Made by a program: the position numbers and the translations under genes
Notes under the pieces: generated by a model
What the model was told of the DNA's origin: nothing
The model's input: only the letters and a program-made list of their open reading frames with translations
Database searches by the model: none
Assembly (NCBI RefSeq): GCF_024323335.1
Contig: NC_066584.1
Coordinates: 240,215,994 to 240,279,993, forward strand
DNA: 64,000 nt
From: Lathyrus oleraceus
Taxonomy: Eukaryota; Streptophyta; Magnoliopsida; Fabales; Fabaceae
Direction of reading: 5' to 3'
In this document: positions 21,952 through 33,243 of the stretch, piece by piece
How positions within the stretch are numbered: the first letter of the stretch is position 1
Layout of the letters: each line of letters opens with the position of its first letter

Positions 21952-24900
21952 CTAAGCGCTTTGTTTAAATGTCGCAAGCTCGACAAAGAAACTGTTAAAT
22001 ATGTCTACGAGTCCTGGGGGCGTTTCGTCTAAGTGTAGAATTTGCGAATCCTCGTTGGTTTCCGCATAGTGATAATGTTTCAGACGTTGCCCGTTTACGG
22101 TGAACGGTTCTGTAGATTGTCCTTTAATTTCTACCGCTCCACTGGGAAAGATTTTAGTGATATGGAAAGGTCCTGACCATCTGGATCGTAGTTTTCCCGG
22201 GAATAATTTTAGTCTGGAGTTAAATAAGAGTACTGCGTCGCCTTGCTTGAAGATTTCCTTGATATACGCTTATCATGCCATTGTTTTGTTCTTTCCTTAT
22301 AGATTTTGGCATTTTCATAGGCGTCTCTTCTGAGTTCCTCTAATTCGTTTATGTCAAGGATTCTCTTTTCACCGGCGGCTTTATAATTCAAATTTAAATT
22401 TCTAATAGCCCAATAGGCTTTATGTTCCAATTCTACCGGGAGGTGACAGGATTTTCCATAAATGAGCTTAAATGGGGTCGTCCCTATGGGAGTTTTATAA
22501 GCAGTTCGGTATGCCCATAAAGCTTCTGGTAATTTCAATGACCAATCTTTCCTTGAAGTGGCGACCGTTTTTTCTAGTATTTGCTTGATTTCTCTGTTAG
22601 ATACTTCCACTTGTCCACTGGTTTGAGGGTGGTAAGGTGTTGCTATCCTATGTCTCACTCCATATTTAAGTAGTAGTTTTTCGAGTACCTTGGATATAAA
22701 GTGCGATCCACCATCACTGACTACTATCCTTGGGATGCCAAGTCTCGGAAATATTATATTTTTAAAGAGTCTAGTTACTACTCGGGTGTCATTAGTTGGA
22801 GAAGCTATAGCTTCGATCCACTTTGATACGTAGTCAACCGCCACGAGTATGTATTTGTTACCGAAAGAGGATGGAAATGGTCCCATGAAGTCTATTCCCC
22901 ACACGTCAAAAATCTCTACTTCCAAAATACCTTTTTGTGGCATCTCGTCACGTCTAGATATGTTTCCCGTGCGTTGACATCTGTCACACTCCTTAATAGC
23001 CGCATGTACGTCCTTCCATATAGTTGGCCAATAAAAGCCAGCTTGTAGGATTTTAGAGCAGGTCTTGGATGTACTTGTGTGTCCACCATAAGGCGCGGAG
23101 TGACAGTGTTGGATTATATTTTCTACCTCTTCTTCGGGTACACATCGACGGAAAATACCATCGGGACCTCTTTTGAAAAGTAAGGGATCATCCCAGTAAT
23201 AGTGTTTTATGTCGTGGAAGAATCTTTTCTTCTGCTGGTAAGATAAAGTAGGTGGAACTATTCCGGCAGCTAAATAATTAACTAGATCAGCGTACCATGG
23301 TATGACAGATATAGCTAAGGTGGTTTCTACTTGCATGTCGGAGTTGTTCTCTTCCAAAGTAGCTATGAGTTTGTCATACGAGAAATCATCATTAATGGAT
23401 GTTCTTTCTGGTTCAAGGTTCTCAAGTCTAGAGAGGTGGTCTGCTACTACGTTCTCAGTTCCTTTCTTGTCTTTGATTTCTAAGTCGAATTCTTGTAGTA
23501 ACAAGATCCATCTTAGGAGTCTAGGTTTAGCATCCTTTTTTGTTAGAAGGTACCTGATAGCAGCGTGATCAGTGTAAACTATTATTTTGGCTCCTACCAA
23601 GTAAGAACGAAATTTATCTAGCGCAAATACTACTGCTAGGAGTTCTTTCTCGGTTGTGGCATAATTCATCTGCGCTTCATCCAGGGTTCTGCTAGCGTAA
23701 TATATAACATGAAGCTTTTTATCCTTTCTTTGTCCTAAAACAGCACCTACAGCATAATCACTGGCATCGCACATTATTTCGAATGGTTCATTCCAGTCTG
23801 GTGTCTGCATAATGGGTGCGGAGATCAATGCTTGTTTAAGAGTTTGAAATGCTTTTAAACAGTTATCGTCGAATATGAATTCAGCATCTTTCATTAATAG
23901 TCCGGTTAAGGGTTTAGTTATCTTAGAGAAGTCTTTGATGAATCGTCGGTAGAAACCGGCGTGTCCTAAAAAGCTTCGTACTTCTCTCACGGTTCTTGGG
24001 GGTTGAAGATTTTCGATTACCTCTATTTTGGCTTTGTCTACTTCAATTCCTCTGTTCGAGATGATGTGTCCTAAAACAATTCCTTCTTGTACCATAAAGT
24101 GGCACTTTTCCCAATTAAGTACTAAGTTTACTTTTACACATCGTTCAAGAACTCTTTCCAGGTTTTCAAGGCATTCTTCGAAACTTTGTCCGTATACAGA
24201 AAAGTCATCCATGAATACTTCCATGATGTTTTCGAGAAAGTCGGCGAAAATTGCCATCATGCATCTTTGAAAAGTTGCAGGGGCATTACACAGACCAAAC
24301 GGCATTCGTCTATACGCGAAGGTACCAAAGGGCATGTGAATGTTGTCTTTTCTTGGTCATCAGGGTGAATTGGTATTTGAAAGAAGCCTGAATAACCGTC
24401 TAAATAACAGAAATGTGAATGTTTAGCTAATCGTTCTAACATTTGGTCAATGAATGGTAAAGGGAAATGATCTTTTCGGGTTGCTTTGTTTAGTTTCCTA
24501 TAATCAATGCACATTCTCCATCCCGATTCGATTCGTTTAGTTATAGTTTCTCCTTTTTCGTTTTCAATAACGGTTATGCCTCCTTTCTTTGGTACAACGT
24601 GTACAGGACTGACCCATTTGCTATCAGATATAGGATATATAATACCTGCTTCTAATAACTTGGTTATTTCTTTCTTTACTACCTCACTTAGGATCGGATT
24701 TAGTCTTCTCTGGTGTTCCCTAGAGGTTTTACCGTCTTCTTCTAACATGATGCGATGCATACAAATAGAAGGGCTTATTCCTTTAAGATCGGTTATGTGG
24801 TATCCTAGTGCGGTTGGATATTTTCTTAAGATATGTAGGAGTTTTTCTGTTTCGAGTCTTCCTAGATCTGCATTGACTATCACGGGTCGTTCAAGTTCTA

Positions 24901-25126
24901 AGTCTAGGAATTCATATCTCAGATTTTTGGGAAGTGTTTTCAAATCAGGGGTTGGTTTGTTAAGACACTGCGTAGGATCTGGTGTTATTGCTAAGCATTG
25001 TTTAGATTTGTCTTCTAAAAGATGGTCTGATGATTTGTCTTCTCCTGACTCTGCTTCTTTTATGCATTCATCGATGATATCCATGAAGTAACATGTATCT
25101 TCTATTGCAGGTGCTTTCAAGAATTG
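21952..25126 (-). pseudogene. pol: Athila pol: RT, RNase H, integrase (one-base frameshifts)
   Basis: The frame starts at 25120, overlapping the gag stop. A one-base loss near 24328 (A3 on the plus strand) moves it to the next frame, open to 22209. Another near 22255 moves it again, open to the stop at 21952. The RT has YLDGYSGF and catalytic FMDDF (24201-24218). The RNase H keeps its acidic residues (CDASD, TEKE, YTDH, VADH). The integrase has HC-rich [20 protein letters not shown] and GQVEVSNRE with all three acidic residues. Apart from the one-base shifts no stop interrupts it, so either the element broke very recently or the breaks are consensus errors. Translation fused to gag is usual for this lineage. 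Confidence 0.88.
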
Positions 25127-27393
25127 GAAAGAATGAATTCAATTTTCTCTTCACCTACTTCGAAGGTGAGTCTTCCTCGTTTTACGTCTATGATTGCACC
25201 GGCAGTTGCTAAGAATGGTCTTCCTAGTATAATAGGTGTAGTGTCATCTTCTCTAATGTCCATAATTGTGAAGTCAGTGGGAATGTAAAACTGACCTATG
25301 CGTACGGGAACGTTTTCAAGGATTCCTACAGGATATTTGATGGAACGATCCGCTAGTTGTACAGACATCTTGGTCGGTCTTAATTCTCCCATTTCCAGTC
25401 TCTTACATATGGATAGAGGCATAACGCTAATTCCGGCTCCTAAATCGCATAAGGCTTTGTCGATGACAAATTTTCCTATGTGACAGGGTATAGAGAAACT
25501 ACCCGGATCCTTGAGTTTAGGGGGCATGTTTTGGATTATAGCGCTACATTCGGCAGGGAGTGTAACGGTTTCGCTATCCTCAAGTTTCCTTTTATTAGAA
25601 AGAATTTCTTTTAAGAATTTAGCATATGAGGGCATCTGCGTAATAGCTTCGGTAAATGGGATTGTAACGTTTAATTGCTTAAGGAGATCGACAAATTTTC
25701 TAAATTGGCCTACATCTTTGGTTTTAACAAGCCTTTGAGGGTAAGGTATAGGTGGTTTGTAAGGTGGTGGAGGTACATAAGGTTCCTTCTTTTCTAGGGT
25801 ATCCTTATTACTCTCTTCCTTTTCCTTAGGTTCACTTTCCTCAGTAGATTTCTTAGGGTTTTGGTTTTCTATCCTTGGATCAGACGGTCCTTCCACTTCC
25901 GTTCCACTTCTTAATATAATTGCATGAGCTTGGCTTCTCGGATTAGGTTGGGGCTGTCCAGGGAATGTACCAGTTGGTGCAGCAGTAGGTGCTTGTTGTT
26001 GAGCTACTTGAGATATTTGGGTTTCTAACATTTTGTTATGCGTAGCCAAGGCATCTACTTTGCTTGCTAGTTGTTTAAGTTGTTCGCCAGTGTGTATGTT
26101 CTGGTTTAAGAAATCTTTATTGGTTTGTTGTTGGGAAGCTATAAAGTTTTCCATCATGATTTCCAAGTTGGATTTTCTAGGGGTATTATTGTTAGGATTT
26201 GGTTTCTGATATCCCGGAGGTATAGATGGGGTTTGATTCGGAGACTGTCCAGGTGCGTATAAAGCATTATTACTCTTATATGAAAAGTTTGGATGGTTCT
26301 TCCAATTTGGGTTATAGGTATTCGAATAGGGGCTTCCTTGAGCATAGTTTACTTGCTCTGTTTGGATTCCAGTCAAGAGTTGACATTCCGCAGGAGTGTG
26401 GCCTTGGATTCCACAGACCTCGCAATTCTGAGTTATAGCAACCACGGCGGTTGGTGGTGATACGTTTAAACTTTCAATTTTCTGGACCAAAGCATCCACT
26501 TTTGCATTAACGTGATCAAGGTTACTTATCTCGTACATGCCAGTTTTCGGTTGAGGTTTTTCCACTGTTGTTCGTTCGGTTCCCCACTGATAGTGGTTTT
26601 GGGCCATGCTCTCGATAAGCTGGTAAGCATCAGCATAAGGTTTGTTCATTAGTGCACCACCTGCAGCGGCGTCTATTGTTAACCTTGTATTGTATAAGAG
26701 ACCATTATAAAATGTGTGAATTACTAACCAGTCTTCCAAACCATGGTGTGGGCAAAGTCTCATCATGTCTTTGTATCTTTCCCATGCTTCGAAAAGAGAC
26801 TCGTTGTCTTTCTGTTTAAATCCGTTTATCTGGGCTCTTAGCATAGCTGTTTTGCTTGGCGGAAAATATCGGGCAAGAAAAACTTTCTTCAACTCGTTCC
26901 ATGTGGTGACTGAGTTGGAAGGGAGAGATTGAAGCCATCTTCTAGCGCTATCTCTTAATGAGAAAGGAAAAAGACGAAGTCGAATTGCCTCTGAAGTGAC
27001 ACCATTAGCTTTAACAGTATCAGCATATTGAACAAATATGGATAAATGAAGGTTTGGATCTTCGGTAAGATTTCCAGAGAATTGGTTCTGTTGCACAGCC
27101 TGCAACAGTGAAGGTTTAAGTTCAAAGTTGTTTGCTTCGATTGCGGGCGGAGCAATACTTGAATGCGGTTCATCTTGCGATGGAGCGGCGTAATCTCTAA
27201 GAGCACGAGCTGGTTCTGCCATCTCGGTTAAAGAAGGAAAAATGTTTTTGATATCAGGAAGGTTTATAGGAGGGAGATTGTTTTCAGCACGATATTCCCG
27301 AATTCGTCGTAAGACTCGGAGATATAGTTCGATATCGTTGATTCGTAAATAGAGCGGTTCGCCTTGAGAGCGAGTGCGTGGCATACAAATCAA
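25117..27393 (-). CDS. gag: Athila Gag-protease
   Basis: Open frame of 758 codons; the likely start is the Met of MPRTRSQGE, four codons in. The Gag core lies at residues of about 95-290 (FPFSLRDSARRWLQSLP; ARYFPPSKT). A single CCHC knuckle CEVCGIQGHTPAEC is at about 26390-26431, and a protease-like DLGAGISVMPLS near 25425-25455 comes shortly before the stop. In this family DLGA(S/G) replaces the usual DTGS. The frame ends at a TGA (25117), only a few bases beyond a CC pair at 25126. One more C would carry the frame straight into pol, as expected of a fused gag-pol, so this stop may be an indel effect. Confidence 0.88.
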   Translation of the reverse strand: MICMPRTRSQGEPLYLRINDIELYLRVLRRIREYRAENNLPPINLPDIKNIFPSLTEMAEPARALRDYAAPSQDEPHSSIAPPAIEANNFELKPSLLQAVQQNQFSGNLTEDPNLHLSIFVQYADTVKANGVTSEAIRLRLFPFSLRDSARRWLQSLPSNSVTTWNELKKVFLARYFPPSKTAMLRAQINGFKQKDNESLFEAWERYKDMMRLCPHHGLEDWLVIHTFYNGLLYNTRLTIDAAAGGALMNKPYADAYQLIESMAQNHYQWGTERTTVEKPQPKTGMYEISNLDHVNAKVDALVQKIESLNVSPPTAVVAITQNCEVCGIQGHTPAECQLLTGIQTEQVNYAQGSPYSNTYNPNWKNHPNFSYKSNNALYAPGQSPNQTPSIPPGYQKPNPNNNTPRKSNLEIMMENFIASQQQTNKDFLNQNIHTGEQLKQLASKVDALATHNKMLETQISQVAQQQAPTAAPTGTFPGQPQPNPRSQAHAIILRSGTEVEGPSDPRIENQNPKKSTEESEPKEKEESNKDTLEKKEPYVPPPPYKPPIPYPQRLVKTKDVGQFRKFVDLLKQLNVTIPFTEAITQMPSYAKFLKEILSNKRKLEDSETVTLPAECSAIIQNMPPKLKDPGSFSIPCHIGKFVIDKALCDLGAGISVMPLSICKRLEMGELRPTKMSVQLADRSIKYPVGILENVPVRIGQFYIPTDFTIMDIREDDTTPIILGRPFLATAGAIIDVKRGRLTFEVGEEKIEFILSNS

Positions 27394-27472
27394 CGAAAGA
27401 AAGAATAGAAGGAAAAAGAAACCTTAGTCTCTACAGCGTAACGGAAGAGTTACGATATCGATTGAATAAAAG

Positions 27473-27490
27473 TCCCCGGCAACGGCGCCA
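27473..27490 (-). promoter_or_regulatory. Primer binding site, tRNA-Asp
   Basis: The plus strand reads TCCCCGGCAACGGCGCCA, the 3' end of plant tRNA-Asp including CCA. The minus strand is its 18-base complement, six bases inside the 5' LTR end. tRNA-Asp priming is typical of Athila elements. Confidence 0.92.
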
Positions 27491-27496
27491 AAAACT

Positions 27497-29278
27497 TGAT
27501 CGCTCGACTGTGTGAGTCGAGAATGGGATACAAACTGCAAGTGCACAGTTCTATCGCGTAGTTTTAAAAGATATCGATCCCACAGGGACTTATGAATCGA
27601 TGTACCGTTATCTAAGGTTACTATGTAAATCTAAGGTGAAAATGTTTGATTGTTTGGGGAAAGGAGCTAAGAGCTAAACTAAGATCTAGATTAAATATTA
27701 ATAAAACGGATATCGGTATGTAGTTCGTCAAAACTAGGGAATCAATTCCTTGTCGGTCTCTCGGTTTTAAAATAAATCGTTTCGACTAACTTTATTGGTT
27801 AAAGGTTTTATCTCAAACTCTCGCTCTGTTGAAGAAACCATGATCTTATGTTAATGTTGCTGTCACTTATAATTAAGTCAAAAATCATATTTTGAAAACA
27901 ATAAAGTTGCAGAAACTCTTTTTAAGAAAATACTGACCGTTTTAAACACCCTTATCTCAAACTTTCGCTCTGTTGACTTAGGTTATACAATTAAATCTAA
28001 ATGCTTAACTCTCGTCCTCACATTCAATCTTTAAAAATACTTTTTGGAAAAAGGTCAGAATTTAATTAATTCTAAAACTTGCTCTCGCCCTGAGATAGAT
28101 TTAATGACTAACTTACACTGTCCAGTTAAAACCTCAAACTCTCGCTCTGTTGGTTTCAACTTCTTTATGTCTTTTACTTTTGTAAAAAATCTTGTTATTA
28201 AACCTGTAAGTTAAGACCATAAAAAGATTGATTCTAATTTTAAGTTTGAATAGACCGACTTAGTTTTGATCCCTCTTTCTGCTTACTTTACATACCGATA
28301 CCTAGGCAAATTAGCCAGACATGCTAAATAAATAAGAATCTATATCATGCATAAACAGACTCATTCCAGGCATGCAATGTAAATAAACAGTAGAATAAAA
28401 CATTAAAAATTAAATAGCTATTAAAGAACCTGAATGCGTAATACAATGGTCTTTGAACACTCCTCCACAAGCCGGTAGGATTTGTTCTTCGATTCTTCAA
28501 TTAAACGGTAAATTAAATCAAGGAAATAAAAAAACTCGAATATAACGTAAGGTTAAATCCGGTATAAAGTTGCCCAGTAGTTTCCGGTGTAGAAACTACT
28601 ACGCGAAAAATATCTAAAAGCTAAGAACGGGGAAAATAAATTGCAAGGGAAAAAGAAAACAAAGCTTGCAAAATAAAATAAATAAAGTGGACGATGCTGG
28701 AAAGGAAGAAAAATAGGCAAAGGCGTGAAAAATAAATTTGGCAGAGCTTCCGCAAAACTGAGCGTGCAAAAACTCTGTGTTCTTTTGGTTTGTGAGATGG
28801 CTATTTATAATAGCCTTGGTAGCAGCATTCCGTTTCTCCCATTCTTCAGCGTGGCTATATCCACGGCGTGCATATAGGAGACCAACTCCTTAACGTTATT
28901 CTTCAAGTCCTTCTGAGGGCGATACTTGCGCCACAAAGGTAGTGGGGTTGTGTGACGTTCGTCACACCATGTGTGACGTCCGTCACAAAGCTACTTCGCG
29001 TGACGCTCGTCACGCGTCCTGTGACGTCCGTCACAGGCACAGCATTGGTGACTTGTGCGCTTTGGGCTGGGCTTTGGCCTTTGGTTTCTTTTCTCTCCTT
29101 TTTGTTGCTTTTTACACCTCCTTTTCTTCCCTTTTTCACTTTTGCTTCAAAATGGGTACCTGATGTAAATAGAAAAGAAATACTGCATAATATCTGATGA
29201 AATGGGATAAATTAGCGTAAATGATAAAATAATTTAATTGAATTAAGTCTTAAAAAGCGATATAATTTCGTGTTATCA
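27497..29278 (-). repeat. Athila 5' LTR
   Basis: Same sequence as 15652-17431 apart from the few differences noted there. On the minus strand it begins TGATAACACG at 29278. It contains the palindrome array at 28952-29034, which is upstream of the TATA box near 28802-28809. Confidence 0.96.
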
Positions 29279-29283
29279 ATACA

Positions 29284-29776
29284 CTCCAAAATATAATGGT
29301 TGTTTGTTGTTGCTCATGTGGGGGCAGGGACTAACTAGGGATTGTTCTGGGTAGAAGTAGTACTCCATGTGTCAAATATTAAATGATTTATTTATAAAGA
29401 TTGAAAATATATGGAAATTTAGTTAAGAGTAAAGAAGATCAGTTAGTATTTTATTTTACAATAAAATATTTTTATAAGTAAGTTGCTTATTATTGAATGG
29501 ACCTTGATTGACTGCAGTTAACAAAACAAAATATAACAGTCAAAAATAATAATTATTCAATTTAGATAAAATCTCTACTTTTGAATTATGTATTAAGTAT
29601 TAAAGTTGGTATATTGGCGTATCGGATACGTTATTGAAGTTTATATTAACATTGGTTATGTATAGGTTTTTGAAGTTTAAAATGAATTAAAGCTTATAAT
29701 TGTTAGGATATTCAAAGATACTACCTTAGCTTATAATTGTATGGATTAATTGTTTACTTTAATAAGTAGGAAAACC
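29284..29776 (+). other. CACTA leader region upstream of the transposase
   Basis: AT-rich noncoding DNA between the Athila target duplication and the transposase start. It presumably holds introns or the promoter of the transposase gene. No clear TATA box could be singled out among the many AT-rich stretches. Confidence 0.5.
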
Positions 29777-32700
29777 ATGGATAAAACATGGATCTGTGCC
29801 GATCGAATGACCAAAGAGTACGAGAGTGGGGTTTTGGAATTCGTTAAGTATGCTGTTCAACACGCTGAAAACCCAGACGAATGCATTGTCCTTGCTTGCG
29901 TTGTTGTTATATTGGTAAGGTTGACGCACATGGATTGAAATCGCATTTGCTGAGGCATGGAATTGATCAAAGTTATCAGTGTTGGATATTTCATGGTGAG
30001 AAAATTAACGAGAATGTTGAATCGAGTGGAAAAAGTAGTACGACCTATGCTTCATACGACAAAGACACGGAAACATACGATTGTGATCGAGTTGAAGAGA
30101 TTGTAGAAGCACTGGAAGAAGATCTTCATGATTGTCCTGAAATGTTTGAGAGGATGGTAAGCGATGCTGAGAAACCGTTGTACAAAGGTTGCATTAAATT
30201 CTCAAGACTTTCTGCGGTATTAAAGTTGTACAACTTAAAGGCGGGCAATGGATGGTCGGATAAAAGTTTCACAGAGTTGTTGGCCCTTATGAGAGAAATG
30301 CTACCGGATGATAATGTTCTTCCTAATCGAACCTATGAGGCAAAAAAAATGTTGTGCTCTATTGGCATGAGCTATGATAAGATACATGCTTGTCCTAACG
30401 ATTGCATTTTGTTTCGTAACGAATATGCAATGTTAACTGAGTGCCCTAAATGCGGTTTGTCTCGATATAAGAAAAGATTATCTCCCGCAAAAGTCTTATG
30501 GTATTTTCCGATAATTCCGAGATTTAGGCGCATGTTTCGTAGTGAAACCGATGTAAGACATCTTACTTGGCATGCAGATGAAAGAATTATTGATGGAATG
30601 TATCGGCATCCGGCTGATTCACCACAGTGGTCGAAGATTGATAATGATTATCCTGAGTTTGGATCAGAAGCAAGAAACCTTCGATTGGCATTATCTACTG
30701 ATGGAATGAACCCACATGGTCTTCAAAGTATCTCACATACCACATGGCCTGTGATTCTTATGATTTATAACCTACCTCCGTGGCTATGTATGAAGCGTAA
30801 GTACATGATGTTATCTATGTTAATCTCTGGGCCTAAACAACCAGGGAATGACATAGACGTATACTTGACACCTCTGATCGAAGATTTAAAGATTTTGTGG
30901 GAGAACGGTGTGGAGGTTTATGATGGATATAGGAAAGAAAGTTTCAATTTGAGGGCGATGTTGTTTGGCACAATTAATGATTTTCCAGCATACGGGAATC
31001 TATCTGGGTATAGCATTAAAGGTCAACGTGCGTGTCCTGTTTGTGAAGACGGAACCGATACGATTCGATTGGAACTTTGCCAGAAGAATGTGTTTCTCGG
31101 TCATCGTAGATTCTTACATTCTAAACATCACTACCGTGGGTGGAGAAAAGCATTCAATGGAGACACCGAACATCGTAGAGCTCCACCCGCATTGTCAGGT
31201 GAACAAGTTTTAGAAAAGGTGAAAGAAGTGCGTACTGAGTTTGGCAAGCCTTTTGCACATAAGATTGTGAAAGGTGGGTGGAAGAAAAGGTCGATATTTT
31301 TTGAATTGCCATATTGGAAGTCTTTGTACGTGAGACATTTTCTCGATGTTATGCATATTGAAAAAAACGTATTTGAAAGTGTTATCGGTACATTACTCAA
31401 TATAAAGGCAAGTCTAAGGATGGCCTTAAAGCAAGGGAGGACATGTTAAAAATGGGAATGAGAACTGAATTAGCACCCGTGAAGAAAGGAAGACGAACAT
31501 ATCTACCACCTGCTGCTTTTACTTTATCTAGAAAGGAGAAAAAAATTTGTGTAAGTCTCTGAGTGAAGTTAAGGTTCCAGAAGGATACTCATCTGATATC
31601 AGAAGACTTGTTTCTATGAAAGACCTCAAGTTGAAGAATTTGAAGACACATGATTGCCATGTTATAATGGAACATTTTCTACCGATAGCTATACGTTCCA
31701 TTTTGCCAGAAAAAGTAAGAAGTGCCATAACTAAATTGTGTTTTTTCTTTAGGTCAATTTGTAGTAAGGTGATCGATCCCGAGATCTTACCAACACTACA
31801 AAAAGAGATTGTAATTACCTTGTGTGAGCTTGAAATGTATTTTCCTCCGTCTTTTTTTGACATAATGGTTCATTTAGTTGTTCATCTTGTGAAAGAGACA
31901 CAGTTGTGTGGACCAGCTTATATGAGATGGATGTACCCTGCTGAACGGTATATGAAAATATTAAAAGGGTACGTGAAATCCCGAAGTCGACCAGAGGGTT
32001 GTATTGTTGAACGATACATTGTTGAAGAAGCTGTTGAGTTTTGTACTGAATATTTGTCTAACGTTCAATCGATTGGACTCCCCAGAGCTCAGATTTTCGA
32101 CAAAATGGAAGGTAAAAAATTAATTGGGAATAAAATTGTGACAATATCAAGGGATGAACGGGATCAAGTTCATTTGTATGTTCTGCACAATAATAATGAG
32201 GTTGAGCCATATGTTGAAATGCACAAGGATGTACTCCGAAGGTTAAATCCGAACAGAAATGAAAATTGGATAGTTATAGAGCACAATCAAAGTTTCATAC
32301 AATGGTTGAAGGATCATATTTATTTGAAGCGCTCTTCAGATCCTTCTTCGGTAACAGAAAGGTTGAGATGTTTGGCATATGGTCCAAGTTTGCATGTGTT
32401 TTCTCATAGCGCATATTCAATTAATGGATACACATTTTATACCAAAGAACAAGATGATAAGAGTACTATGCAAAATAGTGGTGTCACCGTGCTAGCTGAA
32501 GCAATGCATATATCAAGTATGAAGGACTTAAACCCCAAATATGCAAATTTGTCATATTTTGGAGTTATTGAGCACATTTGGGTGTTTGATTACGAGAAGT
32601 TTCAGATTCCCATCTTTGGTTGCAAGTGGGTGAATAGTAGTGGCATACGAATGGATAAGTCTGGATTTTTGCAAGTTGATCTTACTAGGGTGGGGTACAA

Positions 32701-33019
32701 AGATGAACCTTTTATTCTAGCATCTCAAGCTAAACAAATGTTCTATGTGAATGACCCGAAGAGTACAAAATGGTCTATAGTGCTTTTCTCTAACAAAGTG
32801 ACTGATGATAGCGGTGTCGATCAATGTGATATTGATGTTGAGAATGAGTCACGCATTAGACGGAATGAGTTGAATAGAAATGATGAAGTTGAGGATCTTA
32901 TACCGGATGAGTCATATATAAGAAACGATCATAATGAGGGAATTTGGATCAATTCATCCGTACGCATTGCTAAGAAACAAGTGATTAATATTCCAACAAA
33001 GAAAAGAAAGAGATGTTAG
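29777..33019 (+). pseudogene. TNP2-type CACTA transposase, three one-base frameshifts
   Basis: From the ATG at 29777 the product reads MDKTWICADRMTKEYESGV, the start of a transposase-associated domain that includes CPCLRCC and LKSHLLRHGI (to about 29995). The Transposase_21 core spans about 30400-31400 (CPKCGLSRY, LSTDGMNPHG, KGQRACPVC, HFLDVMHIEKNV). DUF4218-like (MRWMYPAERYMK, near 31920) and DUF4216-like (FGCKWV, VGYKDEPF, near 32620-32720) regions follow, then a basic tail. The frame is broken near 29880, 31405 and 31540, each a single missing base in an A run, with no in-frame stop otherwise. In CACTA transposons this protein cuts at the terminal repeats. As written it is not translatable in full. 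Confidence 0.88.
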
Positions 33020-33243
33020 TGACTTAGGTAAATTATCCATGGTTTCTTTATTTTTTGTTTTCATTTGTTTTGATTATAAGTTATATGTGGTAATGCATGA
33101 TTTCATTATATTTTTGTATTCAATTGCTTTGATTATAAGTTATATCTGATAATGCATGATTTCTTTATTTTTTGTTTTCAATTGTTTTGATTATAAGTTA
33201 TATTTGATATTTGATGGTTTCCTTGGTTTATTACAGGTTAGAC

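Larger units (their letters stand above)
15652..29278 (-). mobile_element. Complete Athila-lineage (Cyclops/Calypso-like) retrotransposon
   Basis: Two LTRs of 1,780 and 1,782 bp (15652-17431 and 27497-29278) are flanked by perfect 5-bp target duplications ATACA (15647-15651 and 29279-29283). Read on the minus strand the order is 5' LTR, tRNA-Asp primer site, gag, protease, RT, RNase H, integrase, two env-like coding regions, polypurine tract, 3' LTR. Total length is 13.6 kb. Comparing the LTRs I found one substitution and two homopolymer length differences, so insertion was very recent. It lies inside the CACTA element, between its 5' leader and the transposase gene. Confidence 0.96.
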
